A stretch of DNA of 64,000 nucleotides, from contig NZ_LT629733.1 in NCBI RefSeq assembly GCF_900104785.1, positions 156,501 to 220,500 on the forward strand, written 5' to 3'. Source of the DNA: Formosa sp. Hel1_31_208 (GTDB taxonomy: Bacteria; Bacteroidota; Bacteroidia; Flavobacteriales; Flavobacteriaceae). The notes under the pieces are model-generated. The model made no database searches and had not been told where the DNA came from. It was given only the letters and a program-made list of their open reading frames with translations. Below are positions 17,847-27,120 of this stretch, piece after piece. The first letter of the stretch is position 1; each line of letters opens with the position of its first letter. A program made the translations under genes and the position numbers.

Positions 17847-19070
17847 ATGAAAACGCCTTTCCTCACGGTGTTTACTGTACTGTTTTGTATGGTATTCCCA
17901 CCTACAGTTTCAAACACAAATAACGAGAATCCAAATCGCATTGATGATAAAAACAAAAGCGGTTTAGAATTTTACGTATACGATTCAAAAATTAATACAA
18001 AGTATTCTGAAATCCCTTCGGCCTTATTCAGAAATAAATTAATCCTAGTATCTTCAAAAAAAATTGGAGGACTTGGTAATGGTATTGACAAAAACACCAA
18101 TGAACCATTCACAGAATTATTTTGTCTTGATGTTGATGCTTATGGCTCAGCTAAGAACCCGTTATTTTTTTCCAGAATAATCAATACTAAAAATAATGAA
18201 GGGCAAGTGGCCTTCTCACCAGATGAGAAAACGATGTACTTCACCAGAAGTCAGCGCGAAAACTCAAATAATTATCAATTATACAAAATAATACTTGAGG
18301 AGGAATCTAATGGTAATTGGCTTAATGAATCGGTATTACCAATCAGTAGTATTCATTATTCAATTGAAGATCCATTTGTATCAATTGATGGCACAGAGCT
18401 TTTCTTTTCATCAAATATGCCAGGTTCATTTGGTGGTTACGATTTATACGTAGCTCAAATTAATCCTGACGGTACGCTTGAACAACCTAAGAATCTTGGA
18501 CCAAAGATTAATACGCGATTCGATGATAAATTTCCACACTTATCTAACGATGGAAAAAAATTATTCTTCTCTTCTAAAGGACATCAAGCTATAGGTGGAT
18601 TTGATATTTTCGTAAGCTCAATTTCTGAAGATATTAAGACCCCAAGAAATCTGGGTACTGAAGTTAATTCGGAGTTTGATGAAGTTGGTTTTATGTTTAT
18701 CAATGATGACCAAGGATTTTTCTCTTCAAACAAAGAAGACGGAAAAGGTAGTTTTGATATGTATCGTTTTAAGGCCAATGTCATCTACCAGCAATTACAA
18801 GGCATTGTGGTAAATGAAAAGAACGAACTTATCCCAAACACTACGGTCGTATTGCTCGACCCAGAAGGCAAGGAGTTAGATCGTCAAGTTACCGATATAG
18901 ATGCGCATTATAATTTTAAGGTCAAAGCTTATGAGAACTATACAATTAAAGCTTTGAAAAAAGGATTCTCACCTTTGGAATCCACTTTTTCATCTTACCA
19001 AACCGATGCAATCATATATAAAGAAGTCTTAAAATTATCGGCTAAAGTCTCAGGAGTTGAGAGTCATTAA
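17847..19070 (+). CDS. Exported PD40 beta-propeller protein with carboxypeptidase-regulatory-like domain
   Basis: A 407-residue exported protein: signal peptide about 1-22, then WD40-like PD40 repeats (residues about 100-310) seen as AFSPDEKTMYFTRS, SIDGTELFFSSNMPGSFGGYDLYVA, LSNDGKKLFFSSKGHQAIGGFDIFV and MFINDDQGFFSSNKEDGKGSFDMY, then a C-terminal carboxypeptidase-regulatory-like beta-sandwich (about 320-400: LQGIVVNEKNELIPNTTVVL). This matches the middle of type IX secretion protein PorE and related OmpA proteins, but the N-terminal TPR and C-terminal OmpA peptidoglycan-binding domain are missing. It probably acts in the periplasm or at the outer membrane; the role is inferred. Confidence 0.75.
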   Translation: MKTPFLTVFTVLFCMVFPPTVSNTNNENPNRIDDKNKSGLEFYVYDSKINTKYSEIPSALFRNKLILVSSKKIGGLGNGIDKNTNEPFTELFCLDVDAYGSAKNPLFFSRIINTKNNEGQVAFSPDEKTMYFTRSQRENSNNYQLYKIILEEESNGNWLNESVLPISSIHYSIEDPFVSIDGTELFFSSNMPGSFGGYDLYVAQINPDGTLEQPKNLGPKINTRFDDKFPHLSNDGKKLFFSSKGHQAIGGFDIFVSSISEDIKTPRNLGTEVNSEFDEVGFMFINDDQGFFSSNKEDGKGSFDMYRFKANVIYQQLQGIVVNEKNELIPNTTVVLLDPEGKELDRQVTDIDAHYNFKVKAYENYTIKALKKGFSPLESTFSSYQTDAIIYKEVLKLSAKVSGVESH

Positions 19071-19307
19071 GGAACGGTTAAGGTATAAATCCGATGAACG
19101 ACACGTTTTTTTTCTTCATAACGATTATTTAATAGGGTTCGTCTAAAACCTGCGATTTGCATTGTTATTATGGTATTAATGCTCCTATATTTACAATATA
19201 TTAATTATTAAATACCATAAGATTTTAAGGTGTTCGATATCACGTAATAGACAAACCCACTCAAAATATTGTTCCGCAATATTAGTTATTAATCTAGAAT
19301 ACAAAAA

Positions 19308-19331
19308 AACCACTCTCGGGAAAGAGTGGTT
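19308..19331 (-). terminator. Bidirectional terminator between PD40 gene and clpX
   Basis: A 9-bp stem (AACCACTCT at 19308-19316, AGAGTGGTT at 19323-19331) with A-tract on the left and T-tract on the right, so it can stop transcription from both strands. It lies 30 nt past the clpX stop. The rest of the 19071-19360 gap shows no gene. Confidence 0.85.
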
Positions 19332-19360
19332 ATTTTTTTAATATGTTCTGAAATATTAAA

Positions 19361-20593
19361 CTATGAAACTGCTTTCAGCTTTTTAAGTTTTGTCTTGGTC
19401 AATTTACTTTCAGCGTAAGATTTTGTGACATTCAATTTTTTATCATTTGAACTTGGCATTTCAAACATAGCATCGGTTAAAATTTCCTCGCATAGTGACC
19501 GCAAACCTCTGGCACCTAACTTGTACTCAATCGCTTTTTTTACGATATAATCAAGAGCTCCTTCGGTAATCGTGAAATCTACCTCATCCATCGTGAACAG
19601 TTTTTTGTACTGTTTGATGATCGCATTCTTTGGCTCTGTTAATATCGCTCTTAATGTATTTGCATCTAGAGGATCCATATATGTCAACACTGGTAAACGA
19701 CCTATGATTTCAGGGATCAATCCGAAGTCTTTTAAATCCTTTGGAATGATATACTGAAGCATGTTATCTAGATCGGCTATATCGTCATCATGAGAGGCTT
19801 TATAACCAATGGCTGCCATATTTAATCGCTTAGAAATGTGGCGTTCAATACCATCAAAAGCACCACCTGCAATAAATAAAATATGCTCGGTATTAACTTC
19901 AATAAATTTTTGATCTGGATGCTTACGACCACCTTTTGGTGGCACATTAACTGTGGTTCCTTCTAGTAATTTCAATAAGGCTTGTTGCACCCCTTCACCA
20001 GACACATCTCTAGTAATAGATGGATTATCACTCTTACGAGCAATTTTATCAATTTCATCAATAAATACAATACCTCTTTCGGCTTTTTCTAGATTATAAT
20101 CTGCCGCTTGTAATAATCGTGTTAAAATACTTTCAACATCTTCACCAACATATCCAGCCTCCGTTAAAACGGTCGCATCGACAATTGCCAGAGGTACATT
20201 AAGCATTCTAGCTATAGTTTTTGCCATTAAGGTTTTTCCAGTACCTGTTTGCCCAACCATGATGATGTTTGATTTCTGAATTTCAATATCATCATCAGTT
20301 GGCGGTTGTAATAATCGTTTGTAATGGTTGTATACCGCAACAGACATGACTTTTTTGGTATATTCTTGACCAATGATATATTCGTCTAGAAAGGCCTTAA
20401 TCTCTTGTGGCTTTTTAAGCATTAATTCTGAGGACAATTCTGCATTATCAGATTGCTTTGATTCCTCTAAGACAATCCCATGAGCTTGCTCAATACAGCG
20501 ATCACATATGTGCGCATCTAAACCAGCAATCAGTAAATTGGTTTCAGGTTTTTTTCGTCCGCAAAACGAACATTCTAATTCTTCCTTTGCCAT
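19361..20593 (-). CDS. clpX: ATP-dependent Clp protease ATP-binding subunit ClpX
   Basis: ClpX is the AAA+ unfoldase that feeds substrates into ClpP. The N-terminal zinc-binding domain has C8, C11, C30 and C33; Walker A GQTGTGKT is near residue 114, Walker B is in [13 protein letters not shown], and the substrate-pore and IGF-like ClpP-contact regions are in their normal places. Length 410 is typical. It lies 52 nt downstream of clpP on the same strand. Confidence 0.97.
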   Translation of the reverse strand: MAKEELECSFCGRKKPETNLLIAGLDAHICDRCIEQAHGIVLEESKQSDNAELSSELMLKKPQEIKAFLDEYIIGQEYTKKVMSVAVYNHYKRLLQPPTDDDIEIQKSNIIMVGQTGTGKTLMAKTIARMLNVPLAIVDATVLTEAGYVGEDVESILTRLLQAADYNLEKAERGIVFIDEIDKIARKSDNPSITRDVSGEGVQQALLKLLEGTTVNVPPKGGRKHPDQKFIEVNTEHILFIAGGAFDGIERHISKRLNMAAIGYKASHDDDIADLDNMLQYIIPKDLKDFGLIPEIIGRLPVLTYMDPLDANTLRAILTEPKNAIIKQYKKLFTMDEVDFTITEGALDYIVKKAIEYKLGARGLRSLCEEILTDAMFEMPSSNDKKLNVTKSYAESKLTKTKLKKLKAVS

Positions 20594-20645
20594 AATTTAT
20601 TTTAAGCTTAATGTTTCCGAAGAGACAATGAAGCGTATTTTTATT

Positions 20646-21320
20646 TTAACCTCTTGATAAAACTTCGTCTATCATTCCGTATTCTTTCGCCTTATCTGCT
20701 TTCATCCAATAATCACGATCACTATCGTCATAGATTTTGTCGTAATCTTGACCAGTATGCTTACTGATAATATTGTATAACTCCTCTTTGAGAGTTAATA
20801 TTTCTCGTGCTGTAATTTCAATATCACTCGCTTGACCTTGCGCACCTCCTAATGGTTGGTGAATCATCACACGTGAATGCGTTAATCCAGAGCGCTTTCC
20901 TTTTTCACCAGCACAAAGTAAGACTGCTCCCATAGACGCTGCCATACCTGTACAAATAGTAGCCACATCTGGCTTAATAAGTTGCATCGTATCGTAAATA
21001 CCTAAACCTGCATAAACACTTCCTCCAGGTGAATTGATATAAATTTGTATGTCTTTAGAAGCATCCGTACTTTCTAAGAACAATAATTGTGCTTGAATGA
21101 TATTGGCAACCTGATCATTAATCCCGGTTCCCATAAAAATGATACGATCCATCATTAAACGCGAGAACACATCAAAAATAGCGATGTTCATTTGGCGTTC
21201 TTCAATAATGTTTGGCGTTAATGCCGTTGGATACATACTACTAATAATCTTATTGTAATATGTGCTACTGATCCCTTGATCTTTTATTGCGAATTTTTCA
21301 AATTCTTTTGCGTAATCCAT
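20646..21320 (-). CDS. clpP: ATP-dependent Clp protease proteolytic subunit ClpP
   Basis: The 224-residue serine protease forms the tetradecameric chamber used by ClpX. The catalytic serine lies in [13 protein letters not shown] (near residue 127), the histidine in [11 protein letters not shown], and the aspartate in the following helix region; [11 protein letters not shown] is the substrate strand/oxyanion segment. The N-terminus is about 30 residues longer than E. coli mature ClpP, consistent with a propeptide. It is followed by clpX and preceded by tig, from which it is separated by a strong terminator. Confidence 0.97.
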   Translation of the reverse strand: MDYAKEFEKFAIKDQGISSTYYNKIISSMYPTALTPNIIEERQMNIAIFDVFSRLMMDRIIFMGTGINDQVANIIQAQLLFLESTDASKDIQIYINSPGGSVYAGLGIYDTMQLIKPDVATICTGMAASMGAVLLCAGEKGKRSGLTHSRVMIHQPLGGAQGQASDIEITAREILTLKEELYNIISKHTGQDYDKIYDDSDRDYWMKADKAKEYGMIDEVLSRG

Positions 21321-21355
21321 ATAGTGTTTTCAAATGTTTTTAGTGTGAACAAAAA

Positions 21356-21381
21356 AGCGTAAGACCTCTCAGTCTTACGCT
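21356..21381 (-). terminator. Terminator between tig and clpP
   Basis: A perfect 10-bp stem (AGCGTAAGAC at 21356-21365, GTCTTACGCT at 21372-21381) with a 6-nt loop. On the minus strand it is followed by TTTTTTG, 28 nt after the tig stop. Confidence 0.9.
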
Positions 21382-21389
21382 CAAATATA
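21382..21389 (-). promoter_or_regulatory. Candidate clpP -7 promoter box abutting the tig terminator
   Basis: Minus-strand TATATTTG is a perfect TAnnTTTG match directly adjoining the terminator stem. The -33 region about 20 nt upstream (TTAA, over the tig stop) is a poor match. A start site a few bases downstream would fall inside the hairpin arm. Confidence 0.45.
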
Positions 21390-21409
21390 CTAATTTATAC
21401 TGTAAACGT

Positions 21410-22732
21410 TTAACTGTAGAACTCTTTTACAAAATTGTCATAAGTTATTTCTTTTGTCTTGATGTTGGCTTCAGATTTGTAAAGGTTTAACAATTTCGTA
21501 CTCATCAATTGATCAGACATACGCTTCACCTCATCTTTATTAGATAAGATACGAGCAGCAATACCATCTAACTCTTCATCTGATGGATCCATTTGACCAA
21601 ATTGCGCCATTTGCATTTTGATCATCTCTTTAGAGTGTGCCTGTAAATCTTCGAACTTCACTTGAAGATCAAATTTCTCAATCAATTTTCCTTCAATCAA
21701 TTGGTATCGCATACTCTTTTCAGACTTTTCGTATTCTTCTTTGGCTTGCTCTGCATCCATTTCTTCTTCACCTGCAGTTTGCATCCACTTCTGCAAAAAT
21801 TCAGCTGGTAAATCAAATTTTGTGCTTTCTACTAAATGTTCAGTTACGTCATTTAAAAGTTTCTGATCACCTTGCTGAGTAAATTGCTTTTCAGAATCTA
21901 CTTTTATTTTGTCTTTAAGTTCAGTCACAGAAGTCACTGTTCCTTTTCCAAATAATTTATCAAATAATTCCTGATCTAAATCGGCTAGTTCCCTAGTGTT
22001 TATTTCATTAATTGTAAAATTCACTTCAATATCTAAACCATGAGCATCGTCATGAGATACTTTTAGAAAGGTCATTAAATCATGAGAATCATTAAATAAG
22101 CCTTTGGTTTTTAATGCAATCACATCACCAGCTTTAGCACCAATGAATTTCTTCTCAGTAGCTTTTCCTTTAAATTTATCTAAAGTGATCGTTACTGAAT
22201 TATTGATGTCTTTCTCCTCATTTGTAAAAACTCCTGTAATTTCAGAGGTTTTAGCAACTTCTGTTTCCGACACGATTTTACCATATTGTTTTCTGATATG
22301 CTCAACTTGATCGTTTAACATTTTATCATCTGCAACGATATTATAATGCGTAATCGCTTTTTTACTTTTTAAGTTCACTTCAAACTCAGGCGCTAGACCT
22401 AATTCGAACTCAAACGAAAATGCATCAGCATCCCAATCTAAATCATCTTGTGGTTTTGGTAACGGATTTCCAAGAACGTCTAATTTTTCTTCGGTTAAAT
22501 ATTTACCCAAAGCATCTTGCAAAAGTTTGTTGACCTCATCTACTAAAACCGCTTTTCCATATTGCTTTTTTACTAATGTCATTGGGACATGACCTTTTCT
22601 GAAACCAGGAATATTAGCCGATTTACGATAATCGCTTAATATTTTTTCAACTTTATCGCTATAATCTTCTTTAGCAATATCTACTTTTACCACTGCATTT
22701 AGTGAATCGATGTTTTCTCTTGTAATATTCAT
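21410..22732 (-). CDS. tig: Trigger factor
   Basis: Trigger factor is the ribosome-bound chaperone that meets nascent chains at the exit tunnel. The ribosome-docking signature is present as GFRKGHVPMTLVKKQYG (about residues 43-59). Residues about 150-245 correspond to a divergent peptidyl-prolyl isomerase-like domain, and the remainder is the long helical, acidic C-terminal chaperone domain. Length 440 is normal. Gene order tig-clpP-clpX is conserved in many bacteria, but here a terminator separates tig from clpP. Confidence 0.95.
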   Translation of the reverse strand: MNITRENIDSLNAVVKVDIAKEDYSDKVEKILSDYRKSANIPGFRKGHVPMTLVKKQYGKAVLVDEVNKLLQDALGKYLTEEKLDVLGNPLPKPQDDLDWDADAFSFEFELGLAPEFEVNLKSKKAITHYNIVADDKMLNDQVEHIRKQYGKIVSETEVAKTSEITGVFTNEEKDINNSVTITLDKFKGKATEKKFIGAKAGDVIALKTKGLFNDSHDLMTFLKVSHDDAHGLDIEVNFTINEINTRELADLDQELFDKLFGKGTVTSVTELKDKIKVDSEKQFTQQGDQKLLNDVTEHLVESTKFDLPAEFLQKWMQTAGEEEMDAEQAKEEYEKSEKSMRYQLIEGKLIEKFDLQVKFEDLQAHSKEMIKMQMAQFGQMDPSDEELDGIAARILSNKDEVKRMSDQLMSTKLLNLYKSEANIKTKEITYDNFVKEFYS

Positions 22733-22775
22733 TTTTTACTATACTAAACCCATTATTGGGTGTTAAAAAGGGCTG

Positions 22776-22807
22776 CAAAAATACGATATTTTTTGCAACC
22801 CAACAAT
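22776..22807 (-). promoter_or_regulatory. Promoter of tig
   Basis: On the minus strand, ATTG (22804-22807), 20 nt, TATTTTTG (22776-22783, perfect TAnnTTTG). The tig ATG is 43 nt downstream. Confidence 0.65.
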
Positions 22808-22830
22808 TTTTTAAGTGATTGTGTTTGAGA

Positions 22831-23184
22831 CTATTTTTTCTTCTCTTCCTTTAAAAACGAATATGCAATTGACTGCGATATCGATAATAGAATACTAAAC
22901 AATAATGCCGTCCAAAAGCCATCCACACCAAAGCCATCAATAAATCTATCGGCTAATAGCACGATGCACGCGTTGATTACAAATAAAAACAAGCCCAGAG
23001 TCAATATGGTAATGGGTATGGTTAATATTATTAAAATTGGCCTGACAATCGCATTAAGAAATGCCAAAACTGCAGCAACAATAAGTGCCGAGGTATAACC
23101 CGTAACTGCAACACCTGTTAGAAAATGAGCTAATAACATTACGATAGCAGCTGTAATTAGAAGTCTGATTAATAATTTCATCAT
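22831..23184 (-). CDS. Phage-holin-family IV (DUF/PF04020-like) small membrane protein
   Basis: A 117-residue protein with four hydrophobic segments and the family pattern VAAVLAFLNAIVRPIL followed by LTLGLFLFVINA. Despite the 'phage holin' family name, members are ordinary chromosomal membrane proteins of unknown function and no phage genes are nearby. It starts 13 nt after the hydrolase gene and ends the pdxJ transcription unit. Confidence 0.85.
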   Translation of the reverse strand: MMKLLIRLLITAAIVMLLAHFLTGVAVTGYTSALIVAAVLAFLNAIVRPILIILTIPITILTLGLFLFVINACIVLLADRFIDGFGVDGFWTALLFSILLSISQSIAYSFLKEEKKK

Positions 23185-23197
23185 GATTTAGTTTTGA

Positions 23198-23968
23198 TTA
23201 ACTAAATGTAATAAATTTTGTCACAGCATCGTAGAATTCATCAGGATTTTCAGCATGCAACCAATGTCCTGCATCACTAACAGTTACAATATCTGCTTGT
23301 GGAAAGTGTTGTGTAATTAATTTTGCATCCGTTGGCATGACATACTCGCTTTTGTCTCCTCGAAGAAATAGTGTTGGTTTATCATATTGAGCGTGAATGG
23401 GCAGCGCTTCCCCGACTTCGGAAACGTTCTCTTTTAATACATCAAGGTTAATTCTAAGTCCGAGCTGATCCTTTTCTACCCAATACAAATTCTTTAATAG
23501 GAACATACGAATTCCTATCTCTGAAACATACTGAGCTAAAAACTTATCGGCTGCTCCCCGACTTTTAATCGTTTTAAAATCCAAAGCACTCAATCCATTT
23601 AAAATAGCATCGTGATGGACGGGATAAAAACGCGGACTAATATCTGCCACCATTAATTTGGATACCAACTCAGGATATTCGGTTGCGAAGAGCATGGCTG
23701 TTTTTCCTCCCATGGAATGCCCAAGAAGTATTATGTTTTTTAAATTATATGTATCACAATACTGTTTTAAATCTTCAGCTAACACCTCATAATTAAATTC
23801 ATCATCGTGAAAACTACGTCCGTGATTGCGTTGATCTACCAAATGTACCTCAAAACCAAATTCACTAAATCGGTTTCCTAATGTTTTCCAGTTATCGCTC
23901 ATCCCCAGAAATCCGTGAAGTATAATAAATGGTTGCCCTTGACCTATGATATTTGAATGTAATGTCAT
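23198..23968 (-). CDS. Alpha/beta-hydrolase (YbfF-like esterase)
   Basis: A 256-residue cytoplasmic alpha/beta-hydrolase. The oxyanion HGFLGMSDNW loop, the nucleophile elbow LGHSMGGKTAM (serine near residue 85), an acid after strand 6, and the catalytic histidine in DAGHWLHAENP are present. The whole pattern resembles E. coli YbfF, an acyl-CoA/ester thioesterase. It starts 5 nt after the pdxJ stop, so the two are cotranscribed, a pairing without an evident metabolic link. Confidence 0.88.
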   Translation of the reverse strand: MTLHSNIIGQGQPFIILHGFLGMSDNWKTLGNRFSEFGFEVHLVDQRNHGRSFHDDEFNYEVLAEDLKQYCDTYNLKNIILLGHSMGGKTAMLFATEYPELVSKLMVADISPRFYPVHHDAILNGLSALDFKTIKSRGAADKFLAQYVSEIGIRMFLLKNLYWVEKDQLGLRINLDVLKENVSEVGEALPIHAQYDKPTLFLRGDKSEYVMPTDAKLITQHFPQADIVTVSDAGHWLHAENPDEFYDAVTKFITFS

Positions 23969-23973
23969 GTTTA

Positions 23974-24687
23974 CTATTTGAGTCGTTGCAAATACATTTG
24001 AATCACATTTTCAACTCCTAAATATAAACTTTCGGAGACTAAGGCATGTCCAATAGAGACTTCCAATAAATCAGGAATATGTGCTTTAAAAAACTGAATG
24101 TTATCTAAAGACAAATCATGTCCTGCATTCACTCCTAATCCGATATTATTTGAAAATTCTGCCGCTTTGGTAAAAATCTCTATTTCGTTTTTATTGCCCA
24201 AGCCATATTGATGCGCAAACGATTCGGTGTACAATTCTATCCGATCGGCTCCTGCAGCTTTAGCGCCTTCTATCATATCCAAAACAGGATCAACAAAAAT
24301 AGAAGTTCGGATCCCGTTAGATTTAAATTCTGAAATTACTTCTGTTAAAAAGTCTTTATGTGTTTTCGTATCCCATCCAGAATTCGAAGTTAATGCATCG
24401 ATTGCATCTGGCACTAAAGTCACCTGGGTTGGCTTTACCTCTAACACCAAATCCATAAACGACTTGATTGGGTTTCCTTCTACATTAAACTCGGTATAGA
24501 CAACTGGTTTAAGATCTCTTGTATCCTGATAACGAATATGACGCTCATCTGGTCTTGGATGAACGGTTACACCTTCGGCCCCAAATCGCTGTACATCTTT
24601 TGCGAACTGCACCACGTTTGGCGTATTTCCGCCTCGAGAATTACGTAAGGTGGCAATTTTATTAATATTTACACTTAACTTTGTCAT
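23974..24687 (-). CDS. pdxJ: Pyridoxine 5'-phosphate synthase
   Basis: PdxJ condenses 1-deoxyxylulose 5-phosphate with 3-amino-2-oxopropyl phosphate in the last ring-forming step of vitamin B6 synthesis. The TIM-barrel signature is seen in LSVNINKIATLRNSRGG, GVTVHPRPDERHI, RIELYTE, and GVNAGHDLSLDN near the C-terminus. Length 237 is typical. It heads a short operon with the hydrolase and the holin-like gene. Confidence 0.96.
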   Translation of the reverse strand: MTKLSVNINKIATLRNSRGGNTPNVVQFAKDVQRFGAEGVTVHPRPDERHIRYQDTRDLKPVVYTEFNVEGNPIKSFMDLVLEVKPTQVTLVPDAIDALTSNSGWDTKTHKDFLTEVISEFKSNGIRTSIFVDPVLDMIEGAKAAGADRIELYTESFAHQYGLGNKNEIEIFTKAAEFSNNIGLGVNAGHDLSLDNIQFFKAHIPDLLEVSIGHALVSESLYLGVENVIQMYLQRLK

Positions 24688-24704
24688 AACTAAATTTTAT
24701 TCTG

Positions 24705-24712
24705 CAAAAATA
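24705..24712 (-). promoter_or_regulatory. Candidate -7 box for the pdxJ operon
   Basis: Minus-strand TATTTTTG is a perfect TAnnTTTG match 17 nt before the pdxJ ATG. No clear TTTG lies 18-21 nt further upstream. Confidence 0.4.
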
Positions 24713-24784
24713 CAGAACTCCTATTAGTTCATGCTTTTTTGTAGTTATTTTTAATTAATTTGCACTAGATTTTTTTACAATATT

Positions 24785-25441
24785 ATGCCTTTAAAAGAAT
24801 ACATTATTAACGATATCAAACCACTAAACATCGATGACAAGGTTAGTGATGTTCAAATGATTTTTAATGAGCTCACCTATTCTCATATTCCTGTTGAAAG
24901 TAATGGCACTTATCAAGGTTGTATTTCAGCAACTGATGCACACTGTTTCGAGTCACAAAAAACCATAGCTGATTGCAATTATGCCTTAGAAGGTTTTTAT
25001 GTAAGACCTCAAACCAATTGGCTAGATGTATTAGAAACATTTGCTCAAAACAGTTGCAATATAATGCCTGTACTTGATGAACGCAATAACTATTTAGGGT
25101 ATTATGAACTGAGTGATATTATTGGTTTATTTAATGAAACACCGTTCTTTGCTGAGCCTGGCGGAATCTTAATAGTTGAAAAAAGTATTCAAGATTATTC
25201 ATTTAGTGAGATAAGTCAAATTGTTGAATCTAACGACGCGAAAATTCTAGGAGCTTTCATTTCTAAAATGGATGGTGACCTGATACAAATCACTTTAAAA
25301 ATTGGCAACATTGGACTCAATGAGGTCATACAAACATTTAGACGCTACAGTTACAATATTATTTCTGGCCACGAAGAGGACACCTATGTGGAAAGTTTAA
25401 AAGAACGCTCAGATTACCTGAAGAAATACTTAGACATTTAG
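24785..25441 (+). CDS. CBS-domain protein with C-terminal ACT-like region
   Basis: A 218-residue soluble protein. Residues about 1-120 hold a pair of CBS motifs (DVQMIFNELTYSHIPVESNG and DVLETFAQNSCNIMPVLDERN), which usually bind adenine nucleotides. Residues about 130-205 (GILIVEKSIQDYSFSEISQI and FRRYSYNIISGHEED) look like an ACT-type ligand domain. It ends 3 nt before nadK and is probably cotranscribed, suggesting nucleotide-sensing; this is inference. Confidence 0.8.
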   Translation: MPLKEYIINDIKPLNIDDKVSDVQMIFNELTYSHIPVESNGTYQGCISATDAHCFESQKTIADCNYALEGFYVRPQTNWLDVLETFAQNSCNIMPVLDERNNYLGYYELSDIIGLFNETPFFAEPGGILIVEKSIQDYSFSEISQIVESNDAKILGAFISKMDGDLIQITLKIGNIGLNEVIQTFRRYSYNIISGHEEDTYVESLKERSDYLKKYLDI

Positions 25442-25444
25442 AGT

Positions 25445-26320
25445 ATGAAAGTTGCCGTTTACAGTCAATATTACCCAGGAAAGTCTCTCGAATCCATTCA
25501 AGATCTATTTGATGTACTTCAGGATAATAAAGCAGATATCCATGTTGAAATAGCGTTTTATAAGCATGTGGCATCTGATCTTAATCTCACTGAATCACTT
25601 AACACCTTTTCTGAATTAAATAATAGCTTTGATTTGCTTATAAGTGTTGGTGGTGACGGGACCATTTTAAGAGCAGTCACTTACGTTAGAGATCTCGCTA
25701 TTCCAATAGTTGGAATCAATACTGGCAGACTGGGGTTTTTAGCCACTATTCAAACAGAACATATAAAGGAAGCTATTGAGCAAGTTTTAAATGGCAATTA
25801 TAAAACATCAGAGCGCACCTTACTTCGTGTAGAGACCTTCCCTGAAAACGAGACCCTACTAGATACTAATTTTGCTCTTAATGAAATTGCTGTAAGCCGA
25901 AAAAACACGACTTCTATGATTACGGTTGAAACTCATTTAAACAGTGAGTATTTAACATCGTATTGGGCTGACGGTCTGATTATCTCAACACCTACAGGCT
26001 CCACTGGATACTCCCTGAGTTGTGGCGGGCCAGTAATCACTCCTGAAGCCAATAATTTTGTACTTACACCAATTGCCCCACATAATTTAAACGCAAGACC
26101 TCTTGTAATTCCCGATGATACCTCAATACAACTGAAAGTAGATGGCAGAGAAGATCAATATTTAATGTCGCTAGATTCTCGGATTGTGACCTTATCAAAT
26201 GACACTATCGTCACCATTAAAAAAGCCAATTTTGAAGTCAAAATGGTAGAGCTCTTAAATGAGAGTTTTATTGATACACTTCGGAAGAAAATGCTTTGGG
26301 GAGAAGACAAGCGAAATTGA
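25445..26320 (+). CDS. nadK: NAD kinase
   Basis: NadK phosphorylates NAD to NADP using ATP or polyphosphate. The GGDGT motif is in ISVGGDGTILRA, NEIAVSRK and GLIISTPTGSTGYSLSCGGP form the nucleotide pocket, and the protein has the usual 291 residues. It follows the CBS-domain gene by 3 nt. Confidence 0.96.
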   Translation: MKVAVYSQYYPGKSLESIQDLFDVLQDNKADIHVEIAFYKHVASDLNLTESLNTFSELNNSFDLLISVGGDGTILRAVTYVRDLAIPIVGINTGRLGFLATIQTEHIKEAIEQVLNGNYKTSERTLLRVETFPENETLLDTNFALNEIAVSRKNTTSMITVETHLNSEYLTSYWADGLIISTPTGSTGYSLSCGGPVITPEANNFVLTPIAPHNLNARPLVIPDDTSIQLKVDGREDQYLMSLDSRIVTLSNDTIVTIKKANFEVKMVELLNESFIDTLRKKMLWGEDKRN

Positions 26321-26404
26321 GTTTATAATATACAATAAAATCTTACAAAATCTGTTTTCTGTAAGACTATTTGCCACAAATTACCAAAGGCAAATCATAA
26401 TTGT

Positions 26405-26412
26405 TATATTTG
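26405..26412 (+). promoter_or_regulatory. Candidate -7 box for the DUF6089-uppS-bamA unit
   Basis: TATATTTG, a perfect TAnnTTTG match, lies 17 nt before the ATG at 26430. The position 20 nt upstream (TTAC) is a weak -33. Confidence 0.45.
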
Positions 26413-26429
26413 CAAACTTTTAAAAATTT

Positions 26430-27119
26430 ATGAGGTATTTAATCTTATTTTTATTGTGTGTATTTTTCCAACAAACGAGTCATTCTCAGATCTATGAGGT
26501 TGGTGTGTTTGCTGGTGGAAGTAATTTCATTGGAGATGTTGGTTCTACGAGCTATATCGCGCCAAACGCTCCTTCTTTTGGCTTATTATTAAAATGGAAT
26601 CGCAGTCCGAGACATTCTTGGAGAGTGTCTATATTATATTCAGATTTAGTTGGTGATGACAGTAAATCAGATGACCCAAGGCGCATAGAACGTGGTTATA
26701 AATTTGATAGTAATTTGCTCGAAATCTCTGCTGGAATGGAATTTACCTTTTTTGATTTTGACCTACATACGAGCGGGATAAAATTTACACCTTATATTTT
26801 TTCAGGAATTACAACTGCAAAACACCCTAATTATTACTTTACACCAGCCGGTGAGCTTGAGTCTGAAAATAATGATAGTTGGGCCTTTGGAATCCCGATG
26901 GTTCTAGGTGTGAAATCGAATATTACAAATCACCTTATTTTAGGTTTTGAAGTTGGTGCACGTTATACGTTTTCAGATGAAATTGATGGTAGTGTCCCTG
27001 ATAATCCAGATCTCGCTAATTTAAGTTTTGGAAACATCAACAGTAATGATTGGTATGTGTTTACTGGATTTACTCTAACTTACACGTTTGGACAGCGCCC
27101 TTGTTATTGCAATTTTTAA
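26430..27119 (+). CDS. DUF6089 outer-membrane beta-barrel protein
   Basis: A 229-residue exported protein: signal peptide about 1-19 (cleavage near SHSQ), then alternating amphipathic strands rich in aromatic and Gly residues and ending in aromatic YCNF, typical of a small outer-membrane barrel. The N-terminal YEVGVFAGGSNFIGDVG and the position before uppS-bamA match DUF6089 proteins of Bacteroidota. It ends one base before uppS. Role unknown, presumably outer-membrane biogenesis or structure. Confidence 0.8.
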   Translation: MRYLILFLLCVFFQQTSHSQIYEVGVFAGGSNFIGDVGSTSYIAPNAPSFGLLLKWNRSPRHSWRVSILYSDLVGDDSKSDDPRRIERGYKFDSNLLEISAGMEFTFFDFDLHTSGIKFTPYIFSGITTAKHPNYYFTPAGELESENNDSWAFGIPMVLGVKSNITNHLILGFEVGARYTFSDEIDGSVPDNPDLANLSFGNINSNDWYVFTGFTLTYTFGQRPCYCNF

Positions 27120-27120
27120 T

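Noticed and set aside
22831..23184. 'Phage holin' gene as a prophage marker
   Set aside because: The family is common in normal chromosomes, and no integrase, capsid or lysis gene is near.
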